Positions 1-5,689 are shown, numbered from the stretch's first letter. The stretch is DNA of 9,157 nucleotides from Hadesarchaea archaeon (GCA_023129675.1 JAGMBM010000133.1:1-9157); one strand, 5' to 3'. A program made the numbers and translations. Notes: generated by a model not told the origin, from the letters alone.

Positions 1-55
1 CCTCCCGCAAACGTTTCAGGACATGCATCAGCTCGATCTTTACGCGAATCGTCAT
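1..55 (-). CDS. N-terminus of a truncated divergent gene
   Basis: An ATG at 55-53 on the minus strand opens a frame that runs off the left edge without a stop. It reads MTIRVKIELMHVLKRLRE. An AT-rich TATA-like stretch at 73-82 on the same strand lies about 23 bases upstream, which would suit a leaderless transcript. The gene would be divergent from the HTH-sufC-sufB operon. A short first beta strand followed by a basic helix could begin a MoaD/ThiS-type sulfur carrier, which would suit the neighbours, but 18 residues cannot establish that. Confidence 0.4.
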   Translation of the reverse strand, partial: MTIRVKIELMHVLKRLRE

Positions 56-91
56 GCCGTGGTTCCCATTGCCTGTATTTTTACACAAACC

Positions 92-98
92 TTATAAA
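92..98 (+). promoter_or_regulatory. TATA box of the regulator-sufCB operon
   Basis: The sequence TTATAAA is a canonical archaeal TATA box. Its centre lies 24 bases before the GTG at 119, so transcription would start at or within a base or two of the start codon and give a leaderless mRNA. No other promoter is visible between the three genes that follow, so it probably drives all of them. Confidence 0.7.
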
Positions 99-116
99 CA
101 TAACACTGTTATATTT
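96..116. promoter_or_regulatory. Palindromic operator candidate
   Basis: The core ATAACA-C-TGTTAT at 100-112 is a perfect 6-bp inverted repeat around one central base. It extends as AAA/TTT at 96-98 and 114-116 after one mismatched pair, giving a 21-bp imperfect palindrome. It sits between the TATA box and the start of the HTH gene, where an archaeal repressor would block TFB/polymerase or the initiation site. Autoregulation by the adjacent HTH protein is the simplest inference. Confidence 0.55.
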
Positions 117-118
117 TT

Positions 119-448
119 GTGATTGACATGAGACCCCCCTGTGAAGTTGTGGCCAAAGAGATCCTCCCAGCGATAAGGGCGATGCTAGTTAGGGAACTCA
201 TCGAGCGCCATCACCTCAGCCAAGTTGAGGTGGCGCGCGAGCTCGGGATCACTCAGCCCGCGGTGAGCCAGTACCTACGGATGCTCCGCGGCGCTGGTCG
301 GAACAGAGCCCTTCTCAAAAACATCGATAAACATGTACGCGGGCTCGCAGACGACATCGCCCGCGGCAAGTTGAAACGGAAACAGGTTATCGAACGCTAT
401 TGTCTAATCTGCCGCACGATGGGACAGGGGAGCACTGTTAGTGGGTGA
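119..448 (+). CDS. HTH transcriptional regulator with three cysteines
   Basis: A 109-aa DNA-binding protein of the archaeal COG2522 type, the HTH class also fused to ThiN domains in archaeal thiamine regulators. The N-terminus RPPCEVVAKEILPAIRAMLV is typical of that family. A helix-turn-helix spans about residues 33-56 (LSQVEVARELGITQPAVSQY). Cys8, Cys95 and Cys98 (CLIC) could hold a metal or Fe-S cluster. No ligand domain follows. GTG119 fits a leaderless start 24 bases from the TATA centre; ATG128 is an alternative. The last 8 bases overlap sufC, so it is probably co-transcribed with sufCB. A role as Fe-S or sulfur sensor controlling suf is inference; the family assignment is firm. Confidence 0.85.
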   Translation: MIDMRPPCEVVAKEILPAIRAMLVRELIERHHLSQVEVARELGITQPAVSQYLRMLRGAGRNRALLKNIDKHVRGLADDIARGKLKRKQVIERYCLICRTMGQGSTVSG

Positions 449-1187
449 ACGCTTGGCGATTCTAACAATAGAGGACCTAACCGTCAAAATCGCGGGGAAG
501 AAGGTGCTGAATGGGTTAAATCTAGAGGTGCCCGAAGGGGAGACCCATGTTCTGCTGGGCCCAAACGGCTCAGGAAAGACCTCTCTGATTATGTCAATTC
601 TGGGCTTTCCGAGCTGCCGTATCTTATCTGGCAGGATTCAGTTTAATGGCACAGATATCACCGCCATGCCGACAAACGAACGCGCGAGGTTGGGGATTGG
701 GGTGGCATTTCAAAACCCCCCACCGATAAAGGGCGTTAGACTAGGCGACGTTTTTCGACATCTTGCAAAAGGGGAAGCCGACGAGATAAAGCTAACCAGA
801 ACCACAAACATTCCCATGGAGTTTCTAGAAAGGGATCTGAACGTGGGATTTTCCGGCGGCGAGCTCAAGCGGGCAGAAATTTTCCAGCTGCTCGCTCAGC
901 GGCCAAGTTTTGCGATATTTGATGAGCCAGACTCAGGGGTGGATGTCGAGAACTTGAAGATAATTGGCAAGGCGATCAGCGAGTTTTTGAAGAGGCGTTC
1001 AGGCCTTTTGATAACCCACCTCGGTCACATCCTGCGTTACGTGAGGGCAGATGTAGCGCACGTGATGTTTTACGGCGTGATCGCTTGTTCGGGGGAGCCG
1101 AGCAAGATATTCAACCTAATAATGAAGCGGGGTTACAAGTGGTGTGAAAAATGCCCAAAGGTAAAAAGGATTCGCAGAAAGCGATAA
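441..1187 (+). CDS. sufC: Fe-S assembly ATPase SufC (SmsC-like)
   Basis: Cytosolic ABC-type ATPase that drives conformational change in the SufB scaffold during Fe-S cluster assembly. All ABC motifs are present in 248 aa: Walker A GPNGSGKTS (40-48), Q-loop at Gln91 (AFQNPPPIKGV), a SufC-style signature FSGGELKR (137-144), Walker B FAIFDE (157-162) followed by PDSGVD, and the H-loop at His193 (LITHLGH). The FSGGE signature and DEPDSGVD distinguish SufC from transport ATPases, and there is no permease nearby. The C-terminus carries a CxxC (Cys235, Cys238) and a basic tail. The GTG start overlaps the regulator by 8 bases and the end overlaps sufB by 37, indicating translational coupling. Confidence 0.95.
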   Translation: MGERLAILTIEDLTVKIAGKKVLNGLNLEVPEGETHVLLGPNGSGKTSLIMSILGFPSCRILSGRIQFNGTDITAMPTNERARLGIGVAFQNPPPIKGVRLGDVFRHLAKGEADEIKLTRTTNIPMEFLERDLNVGFSGGELKRAEIFQLLAQRPSFAIFDEPDSGVDVENLKIIGKAISEFLKRRSGLLITHLGHILRYVRADVAHVMFYGVIACSGEPSKIFNLIMKRGYKWCEKCPKVKRIRRKR

Positions 1188-2374
1188 GAAAACCAGCGGC
1201 GTTTGGGCCCGACCTTGATATTAGGGGTTTCAGTAGAGAAGCCGCTCCTTGGCCGTCCTGTCCGGTTTCCTCTCTGCCGGAGGATATCGCCCAAAGGGCC
1301 TTGAGCGCTGGCGTGAGGACAGACGAAGTAGATAGGGCTGGCACGTATTTTCAAATAGACAGGTCAGCGGTGTTCAAAGGAATGAAAAAAACATTCGGGG
1401 GGAAAGCGGAGATATTGAGCACTAAGGATGCCCTCAAAAAATATCGCTGGGCGAGGAATTATTGGTGGAAGCTCGTCGACGCCAACATGGACAAGTACAC
1501 TGCCTTGGCCAACTTGAGGTGGGACCAAGGTTATTTCATTCGAGTGTTAAAGGACCAAAAAATCGAACTCCCCCTTCAGGCCTGCATGTTTATCTCCAGG
1601 GAAAATTTCAACCAGAATGTTCATAATTTGATAATTGCTGAACCTGGTTCGGAGGCCCAGATAATAACCGGCTGCGCGGTCCATCCAAACATCCAAAGCG
1701 GTCTGCACGTCGGAATTTCAGAATTCTACGTGAAGAAAGACGCGAAGCTCACTTTCACAATGATTCACAACTGGGCTCAAAATTTCCATGTCCGCCCCCG
1801 AAGTGCGGCTCTCTTGGAAGACGGCGCGACGTTCGTAAGCAATTACGTTTGCATGAAATCTGTGAAGAGCCTCCAGATGTATCCGGTTGCTTATTGCAAG
1901 GGAGCAAACTCGAGAGTCAGTTTCAATACCATCCTGCACGGGGCCAAAAATTCGTATTTAGATGTTGGCTCGAAAGTGGTTCTTCAAGGCAAGGGGAGCA
2001 GAGGGGAAGTCATCGCACGAGCTATCGCCACGGAAAACGCGCAGATAAAGGCCCGCGGGCTCCTGGTCGGGGAGAATGAAGACTCACGAGCGCACCTCGA
2101 ATGCAGGGGGCTTCTGCTATCCGATCAAGCATCCATCCACGCGATTCCGGAGTTGGTGGGGAAGGTGGAGGGAACTGAACTTTCGCATGAGGCCGCCGTA
2201 GGCAAGATAGCGGAAGAGCAGATCCAGTACTTGATGGCGCGGGGATTCTCGGAGTCGGAGGCTGAATCGCTGATCATCCGGGGGTTCATGAATGTTGGGA
2301 CCTTCGGCCTTCCAGACGCCTTAAAAGAAGAGATCAAGAAAATGGTCGACGCGTCCATTGCTGGAGCTCTTTAA
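1151..2374 (+). CDS. sufB: Fe-S cluster scaffold SufB (SmsB-like)
   Basis: SufB/SufD-family scaffold (407 aa) on which Fe-S clusters are built, partner of SufC. The beta-helical core covers about 140-320. The C-terminal block matches SufB: Cys318 (LECRGLLL) aligns with the essential Cys405 of E. coli SufB, and His346-Glu347 (LSHEAAVGKI) with the conserved His-Glu of that family. The helical end (EEQIQYLMARGFSESEAESL) is the SufC-binding region. There is no SufD, SufS or SufU in view, so the scaffold is probably a homodimer as in minimal archaeal systems. The ATG at 1151 overlaps sufC by 37 bases; the long N-terminus before the conserved LPED segment is usual for archaeal homologues. Confidence 0.93.
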   Translation: MPKGKKDSQKAIRKPAAFGPDLDIRGFSREAAPWPSCPVSSLPEDIAQRALSAGVRTDEVDRAGTYFQIDRSAVFKGMKKTFGGKAEILSTKDALKKYRWARNYWWKLVDANMDKYTALANLRWDQGYFIRVLKDQKIELPLQACMFISRENFNQNVHNLIIAEPGSEAQIITGCAVHPNIQSGLHVGISEFYVKKDAKLTFTMIHNWAQNFHVRPRSAALLEDGATFVSNYVCMKSVKSLQMYPVAYCKGANSRVSFNTILHGAKNSYLDVGSKVVLQGKGSRGEVIARAIATENAQIKARGLLVGENEDSRAHLECRGLLLSDQASIHAIPELVGKVEGTELSHEAAVGKIAEEQIQYLMARGFSESEAESLIIRGFMNVGTFGLPDALKEEIKKMVDASIAGAL

Positions 2375-2379
2375 GACTA

Positions 2380-2384
2380 TTTTT
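2380..2384 (+). terminator. Short T-run after sufB
   Basis: Five T residues follow the sufB stop codon by six bases and lie just before the convergent tRNA-Cys. Archaeal polymerase can terminate at such U-tracts without a hairpin, but five Ts is a weak signal. Confidence 0.3.
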
Positions 2385-2397
2385 GGGCCCGCGCTGT

Positions 2398-2473
2398 TGG
2401 AGCCGGGAGCCGGATTTGAACCGGCGAATAGCGGGTCTGCAGCCCACCGCCTTAACCACTAGGCTACCCCGGC
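2398..2473 (-). tRNA. tRNA-Cys (anticodon GCA)
   Basis: The minus strand folds into a full cloverleaf. The acceptor GCCGGGG pairs with TCCCGGC (last pair G-U). The D arm is GCC...GGC. The anticodon stem is GTGGG/CCCGC with loop CTGCAGA, giving anticodon GCA. The T arm is GCCGG/CCGGC with loop TTCAAAT. The discriminator is U73, the identity base for cysteine tRNA, and CCA is encoded at 2400-2398. No intron is present. It reads towards sufB. Cysteine is the usual sulfur donor for Suf and ThiI, so its position is suggestive but may be chance. Confidence 0.96.
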
Positions 2474-2498
2474 CCAGCCCAATATTTGTAATCTATCT

Positions 2499-2505
2499 CT
2501 TAAAG
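2499..2505 (-). promoter_or_regulatory. TATA box of tRNA-Cys
   Basis: On the minus strand CTTTAAG lies with its centre about 29 bases upstream of the mature tRNA 5' end, where an archaeal box A would place initiation at or a few bases before the tRNA. Confidence 0.5.
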
Positions 2506-2557
2506 TTGTTCGCGGCAGACAATATCCTATTCTTCTCCAAACTTGATATTTTGTCAA

Positions 2558-2686
2558 ATGCTTAAGGTTACTGAAGCCTATTTCATCAATCCATTCGAAG
2601 GTCACGAGAAGCCGTTAAGCGATTTTCGGGGAGATGTCACTGAAAGTATTCAAGAAGTTGGAGGGATTTCTGGTGTATTGCATTAG
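2558..2686 (+). CDS. Possible 42-aa peptide or gene remnant
   Basis: ATG2558 opens 42 codons ending in TAG. The product begins MLKVTEAYFINPFEGHEKPL and ends GGISGVLH; its composition is protein-like rather than random. It is not recognised. A weak AT-rich box (AATATCC, 2521-2527) lies about 34 bases upstream and there is no Shine-Dalgarno. A second overlapping frame (2634-2747, 37 aa) is also open, so at most one is real. It lies in the roughly 280-base gap between tRNA-Cys and the ThiI-like gene. It may be a leftover of a decayed gene. Confidence 0.25.
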   Translation: MLKVTEAYFINPFEGHEKPLSDFRGDVTESIQEVGGISGVLH

Positions 2687-2725
2687 GGAAAGCGTTTTAA
2701 ATCACCTTATCCCCAAATTTCTATC

Positions 2726-2731
2726 TTTAAA
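2726..2731 (+). promoter_or_regulatory. TATA box of the ThiI-like gene
   Basis: TTTAAA is centred about 27 bases before the GTG at 2756, so the mRNA would be leaderless, consistent with the absence of a Shine-Dalgarno. It is flanked by the inverted repeat TCTATC (2720-2725) and GATAGA (2739-2744), a possible operator around the box. Confidence 0.55.
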
Positions 2732-2755
2732 CCCTACTGATAGATAAAAACGTCT

Positions 2756-3439
2756 GTGGTCGATGTGCGCGAAAGGGTTGTGTGCTTGGTCTCCGGAGGG
2801 ATAGATTCCCCAGTCGCATGTGCCCTTGCAGCAAAAAAGTTCGATGTTATACCGCTTTACTTCTGCGCTCACCCCTACACAAGCGAGGAAGCCTTCACGC
2901 TCACAATAAACACCTTGGGGAAACTCAAGAAGGTGACGGGTTTCAAGAAAGCCATCGTCTGCTCATGGAGCAAAATTTTGGACGCAATTACCCACCGACT
3001 CGAACGCAAAGAGTACACGTGCCTGATTTGCAGGAGATGTATGCTTCAGGCTGCTGAACTCGTTTGCAAGCTGGAAGGGGGGAGCGGCATCGTAACGGGT
3101 GAGTCGCTTGGTCAAAAGGCATCGCAGACCCTAGGTAACCTAGCGGCGATTTCGAGCGGGATGGGGATACCGATCCTGCGCCCATTACTGGGATTCGACA
3201 AGCTCGAAATTGAAAGACTCTCGAAGAAGCTTGGGCTCTGGCAAGTGCGCCATGCAGGTGGATGTAGCGCAGCTCCGAAACATCCGCGGACTAGAAGCGA
3301 TGCTGACATTGTCGACGAGTTGCTAAAGAGGCTTCACATCGATGAGATTATCCGGGAAAGTGTTGGAGAGGCGATGGAAATTCGCACTTTTAAGGGAGAT
3401 TATCAAAGCTTCCTTACGAAGTGCAAAACTTTGGGGTGA
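2756..3439 (+). CDS. thiI: THUMP-less ThiI-like sulfurtransferase
   Basis: A 227-aa PP-loop enzyme matching only the C-terminal AANH domain of ThiI, which adenylates uridine 8 of tRNA and replaces oxygen with sulfur (4-thiouridine). The ATP-binding loop is SGGIDSPVA at 13-21, and the ThiI-specific block TGESLGQKASQTLGNLAAI is at 114-132, followed by PILRPLLGFDKLEIE. Cys89 and Cys92 (YTCLICRRCM) with Cys170 (GGCSAAPKHP) match in order and spacing the CxxC plus distal Cys that hold an Fe-S cluster in methanogen ThiI, as I recall it. The N-terminal ferredoxin-like and THUMP tRNA-binding domains are missing, as is a rhodanese domain. The tRNA could be delivered by a separate protein, or the substrate may differ. 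The GTG start is leaderless. Confidence 0.85.
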   Translation: MVDVRERVVCLVSGGIDSPVACALAAKKFDVIPLYFCAHPYTSEEAFTLTINTLGKLKKVTGFKKAIVCSWSKILDAITHRLERKEYTCLICRRCMLQAAELVCKLEGGSGIVTGESLGQKASQTLGNLAAISSGMGIPILRPLLGFDKLEIERLSKKLGLWQVRHAGGCSAAPKHPRTRSDADIVDELLKRLHIDEIIRESVGEAMEIRTFKGDYQSFLTKCKTLG

Positions 3440-3442
3440 TAA

Positions 3443-3638
3443 CTATCTATTATGGAGTTTTTTCAGCGCAACTTCAGCGGCGCGCTTGCCTAAGAGAAAA
3501 CATTTTTCCTAACAAATGTAGGAGTTGTTTTCAAAATGTTTTTACCATTCTTTTAGCTTCATACGCTCTTCTGGCTTCTTCAACGCTACGACGCTTGCCC
3601 GGAGTTATAACTACTCGCTCAGGATGCAGTTGTGCTTG
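3443..3638 (-). pseudogene. Decayed coding remnants downstream of thi4
   Basis: The gap between the convergent thiI and thi4 is not featureless. On the minus strand 3508-3443 reads LGKRAAEVALKKLHNR then a stop, closely resembling the Thi4 C-terminus SGRRAAEIACQKLKK just upstream. A second frame, 3638-3531, reads 35 residues with HPERVVITPGKRRSVEEARR and no start codon. The two segments are in different frames and each is bounded by stops. This suggests an old tandem copy of thi4, or of another FAD enzyme, plus unrelated debris. The similarity covers only about 15 residues, so chance cannot be excluded. Confidence 0.35.
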
Positions 3639-3649
3639 TCAAGGATTAG

Positions 3650-4459
3650 TCATTGGTTCGATTTTTTCAATGATTTTTTTAATTTTTGACACGCAATTTC
3701 CGCTGCCCGTCGACCGCTCGTAAGCATGCCCCCAAAAATGGGGCCCATGCGCGGCAAGCCGAACACCGCGTTCACTGCCATTCCCGTCACGATCAGCCCC
3801 GGATAAATTTCTCGCGTGTTGCGCACGATCTCCCTCTCCCCTACCTCAGCCCACATCGGTCTCTCGCCAACCACGCCACCCGTGCTCGTCGGAAATTTGG
3901 CGTAAGGCACCTTTCGCTGCACGATACGTGCTATCGCCGCGTCATGCCCCGTAGCATCGATAACGACTTTCGCGCTTATCCCAACGGGGTCAACATGCAG
4001 GCCTGCCAGCTCAACGGCCCCCCAATTGACCACAACGCCCGCCACACGATCCTCCTCACGTATCATCACATCTTCTACCGTTAGCCCAACCATCATACGT
4101 GCCCCAGCATCGATAGCGGCGGCGGTAGACTTGGACACCGCCTCGACCGAATCGGCTGTGTAATAACCGGCCTCCGTAAGCTCGAGCTTGACTCCGACTT
4201 CTCCCAACATCCCCTTCGCGGCCTCCTGAATCACTACGCGTGGAAAGAGGATGCCTCCCCCCCACATGCCGCCACCAACATGGAGATCTCGCTCGAAGAC
4301 CGCGACCTTAGCGCCCTCACTTGCCAAGAAGCGGGCAGCGGTTATACCCGAGGGCCCAGCTCCGACGATCGCGACATCTAAGTTGGTAACGTCCGCAAAA
4401 TCATGCATGAATCGTTTTAGGATGGCAGCCGTGATCTTCGTGTCCTCAATCCCACCCAT
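3650..4459 (-). CDS. thi4: Archaeal Thi4 thiazole synthase
   Basis: FAD/NAD-binding Thi4 family enzyme (269 aa) that makes the thiazole half of thiamine from NAD, glycine and sulfide. The dinucleotide fold is GAGPSG (33-38), followed by the family motif GGGMWGGG (62-69) and the C-terminal MAVNAVFGLPRMGPIFGGML (227-246). At the position where yeast Thi4 has its suicidal Cys205, this protein has His155 in GLHVDP. That is the archaeal, sulfide-using, multi-turnover form. The archaeal family is also called ribose 1,5-bisphosphate isomerase in some annotations. ATG4459 is preferred over ATG4477: it has GGGGTG just upstream, the TATA box predicts initiation near 4468, and it gives the usual family N-terminus. 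Confidence 0.93.
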   Translation of the reverse strand: MGGIEDTKITAAILKRFMHDFADVTNLDVAIVGAGPSGITAARFLASEGAKVAVFERDLHVGGGMWGGGILFPRVVIQEAAKGMLGEVGVKLELTEAGYYTADSVEAVSKSTAAAIDAGARMMVGLTVEDVMIREEDRVAGVVVNWGAVELAGLHVDPVGISAKVVIDATGHDAAIARIVQRKVPYAKFPTSTGGVVGERPMWAEVGEREIVRNTREIYPGLIVTGMAVNAVFGLPRMGPIFGGMLTSGRRAAEIACQKLKKSLKKSNQ

Positions 4460-4489
4460 ATTTGCACCCCAAATCATTCTCGTGCAGGC

Positions 4490-4496
4490 TTATAAA
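4490..4496 (-). promoter_or_regulatory. TATA box of thi4
   Basis: TTTATAA on the minus strand lies in the short gap between larE and thi4. Its centre is about 34 bases before ATG4459 and only about 16 before ATG4477, which supports the downstream start with a leader of about 8 bases. It means thi4 can be transcribed separately from larE. Confidence 0.65.
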
Positions 4497-4509
4497 CCTC
4501 AAATGAATG

Positions 4510-5304
4510 TTAGAGAAAGTTAGCTCCTCCGGCACGATAGCCCCGCGGGTCAACTTCCGCAGATTCATAGCCAAATCCCTTCAAAGCCTCCACGATTTCA
4601 TTTTCGAGCTCCTGTGCGCGGGGCAGTTCCTCCTTGCTCACCTCAACCCTCGCCAACTCGCCGTGATCGCGGACCCGTACGACACGAAATCCAAGCGAGC
4701 GGATGAATTCTTCACCCTTCGCAATGCGCTCGAGCTTCTGAAGGGATATATCTTGCCCGAATGGCACCCTTGAAGCAAGACATGGGTTGGCCGGTTTATC
4801 GGCATTGGGCAGGCTATAATTTACCGCCAACTCACGGACCTCCTCCTTCGTCAGACCTGCCTCCGCGAGCGGACTCACCACCCCAAACTCGCGGAGGGCG
4901 CGGAGGCCCGGCCTGTAGTCGGAGAAATCGTTGAAATTCGTTCCATCGAAAATTTTCTCAAATCCCAACTCCCTGCGGACTCCATCCAATTTTCGGAGCA
5001 ACTCTCCTTTACAATAGTAGCACCGCTCCGGCGGGTTTGCTGCGAAGTTTGGGTCCTCGAGTTCATTCGTGATGATGGTAATGTGCTTGATGCCGATATG
5101 CTCGGCAGCTTTCTTGGCCCACTCAATCTCCCCGGGTGGGTATGTCTGAGAGATAGCGGTGCCCGCGACGGCTCGCTCGCCCAACACTTCGTGGGCAACC
5201 GCGCAGACAAGCGAGGAGTCGACCCCGCCCGAAAAAGCGATGACTGCGCTCTCGCAGCCTCGGATGATGGACTTGAGATGCTGGAGTTTCTCGTCGAGTG
5301 ACAT
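4510..5304 (-). CDS. larE: LarE-family sulfur transferase (PP-loop)
   Basis: ATP-pyrophosphatase of the LarE type (264 aa, normal length), which adenylates a carboxylate substrate and inserts sulfur. In LarE the product is the nickel-pincer nucleotide of lactate racemase. The PP-loop is SGGVDSS (25-31), with ERCYYCKGELL (Cys95, Cys98), DGTNFNDFSDYRPG (120-133), PCLASRVPFG (Cys175) and the C-terminal DPRGYRAGGAN. Cys175 aligns with the sacrificial Cys176 of L. plantarum LarE, while the extra CxxC could allow a cluster-bound, catalytic mode as in some archaeal LarE. No larA, larB or larC is in view, so the target may be another cofactor. It is upstream of thi4 on the same strand and divergent from the cassette at 5440. 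Confidence 0.88.
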   Translation of the reverse strand: MSLDEKLQHLKSIIRGCESAVIAFSGGVDSSLVCAVAHEVLGERAVAGTAISQTYPPGEIEWAKKAAEHIGIKHITIITNELEDPNFAANPPERCYYCKGELLRKLDGVRRELGFEKIFDGTNFNDFSDYRPGLRALREFGVVSPLAEAGLTKEEVRELAVNYSLPNADKPANPCLASRVPFGQDISLQKLERIAKGEEFIRSLGFRVVRVRDHGELARVEVSKEELPRAQELENEIVEALKGFGYESAEVDPRGYRAGGANFL

Positions 5305-5389
5305 AGCTTTTTACCTTTGGTGGTGGGCCCGCGGGGATTCGGCGCACTGGTGGCGAATTAGCGGACCCAAGATACGTTGGGCGAGCGGG

Positions 5390-5396
5390 GTTAAAA
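5390..5396 (+). promoter_or_regulatory. TATA box of the five-gene cassette
   Basis: GTTAAAA is an AT-rich box in a GC-rich stretch of the larE-cassette divergent region. Initiation about 25 bases downstream (near 5418) would place the GGAGG at 5425 close to the mRNA 5' end. The remaining 85 bases between larE and this box hold no other clear feature. Confidence 0.5.
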
Positions 5397-5424
5397 CACC
5401 GACGGAAAAGCCGCGATAAATCTA

Positions 5425-5429
5425 GGAGG
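5425..5429 (+). promoter_or_regulatory. Strong Shine-Dalgarno before the 29-aa ORF
   Basis: GGAGG (within AGGAGGCGG) lies 10 bases before ATG5440. It is the strongest ribosome-binding site in the window and is the main reason to believe the very short frame behind it is translated. Confidence 0.6.
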
Positions 5430-5439
5430 CGGAAATAGG

Positions 5440-5529
5440 ATGCCGATCGTGACGGAGAAAAGTTGCGATGAACCCGACTTTTTGGGTAGAAATTGGGCGA
5501 ACCTTGAGGAGAAATTAAATTATGCCTGA
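5440..5529 (+). CDS. 29-aa leader peptide or small protein
   Basis: ATG5440 opens 29 codons ending TGA at 5527-5529; the peptide starts MPIVTEKSCDEPDFLGRNWA and is acidic with one Cys. It has a strong GGAGG site, and its 3' end overlaps the next ATG (5522) by 8 bases, the same overlap length as at 441-448 and 7185-7192 in this window. It contains the Shine-Dalgarno of the zinc-ribbon gene, so translation of the two is probably coupled. It is too short to place in any family; it could be a leader peptide or a small subunit of the cassette. Confidence 0.45.
   Translation: MPIVTEKSCDEPDFLGRNWANLEEKLNYA
5506..5511 (+). promoter_or_regulatory. Shine-Dalgarno of the zinc-ribbon gene
   Basis: GAGGAG lies 10 bases before ATG5522, inside the preceding 29-aa frame. 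It fixes the start of the 55-aa gene. Confidence 0.6.
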
Positions 5530-5689
5530 AAATTTGATCCCGTGCCCGCTCTGTGGGGAACCCTTGGAGGTGAAGTTCGGCAGGCGGTTCGGGCCATATC
5601 TGTGGTGCACCTCGTGCGGGATGTACCTAGTGGCGAAGAAGAGGGCGTCGAGGGAAATCTTGTGTCAGATGGCTGGATTGACTGAGTAA
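5522..5689 (+). CDS. 55-aa zinc-ribbon protein
   Basis: A small protein with two Cys pairs: CPLC (Cys8, Cys11) and CTSC (Cys29, Cys32), with GRRFGPYLWC between them. The pattern CPxCG...GRFGPYLxC is that of the C-terminal zinc fingers of topoisomerase I, which bind single-stranded DNA. The tail is basic (KKRASR) and adds Cys48. It has a good ribosome site and overlaps the 29-aa frame. The next gene starts 40 bases on. It could target the cassette's Topo VI-A-like protein to DNA, but that is inference; many free zinc ribbons of this type have no known role. Confidence 0.75.
   Translation: MPENLIPCPLCGEPLEVKFGRRFGPYLWCTSCGMYLVAKKRASREILCQMAGLTE

Noticed and set aside
2383..2565. Open frame of 60 aa on the plus strand
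   Set aside because: It is the antisense of tRNA-Cys and its promoter, and the translated part over the tRNA is the usual tRNA-antisense artefact.
3421..3723. Open frame of 100 aa on the plus strand after thiI
   Set aside because: Low-complexity, Cys/Ser/Leu-rich translation running into the antisense of thi4; the minus strand carries the better coding signal.
4460..4477. Upstream ATG for thi4
   Set aside because: It lies only about 16 bases from the TATA centre, probably before the transcription start, and adds residues not typical of archaeal Thi4.
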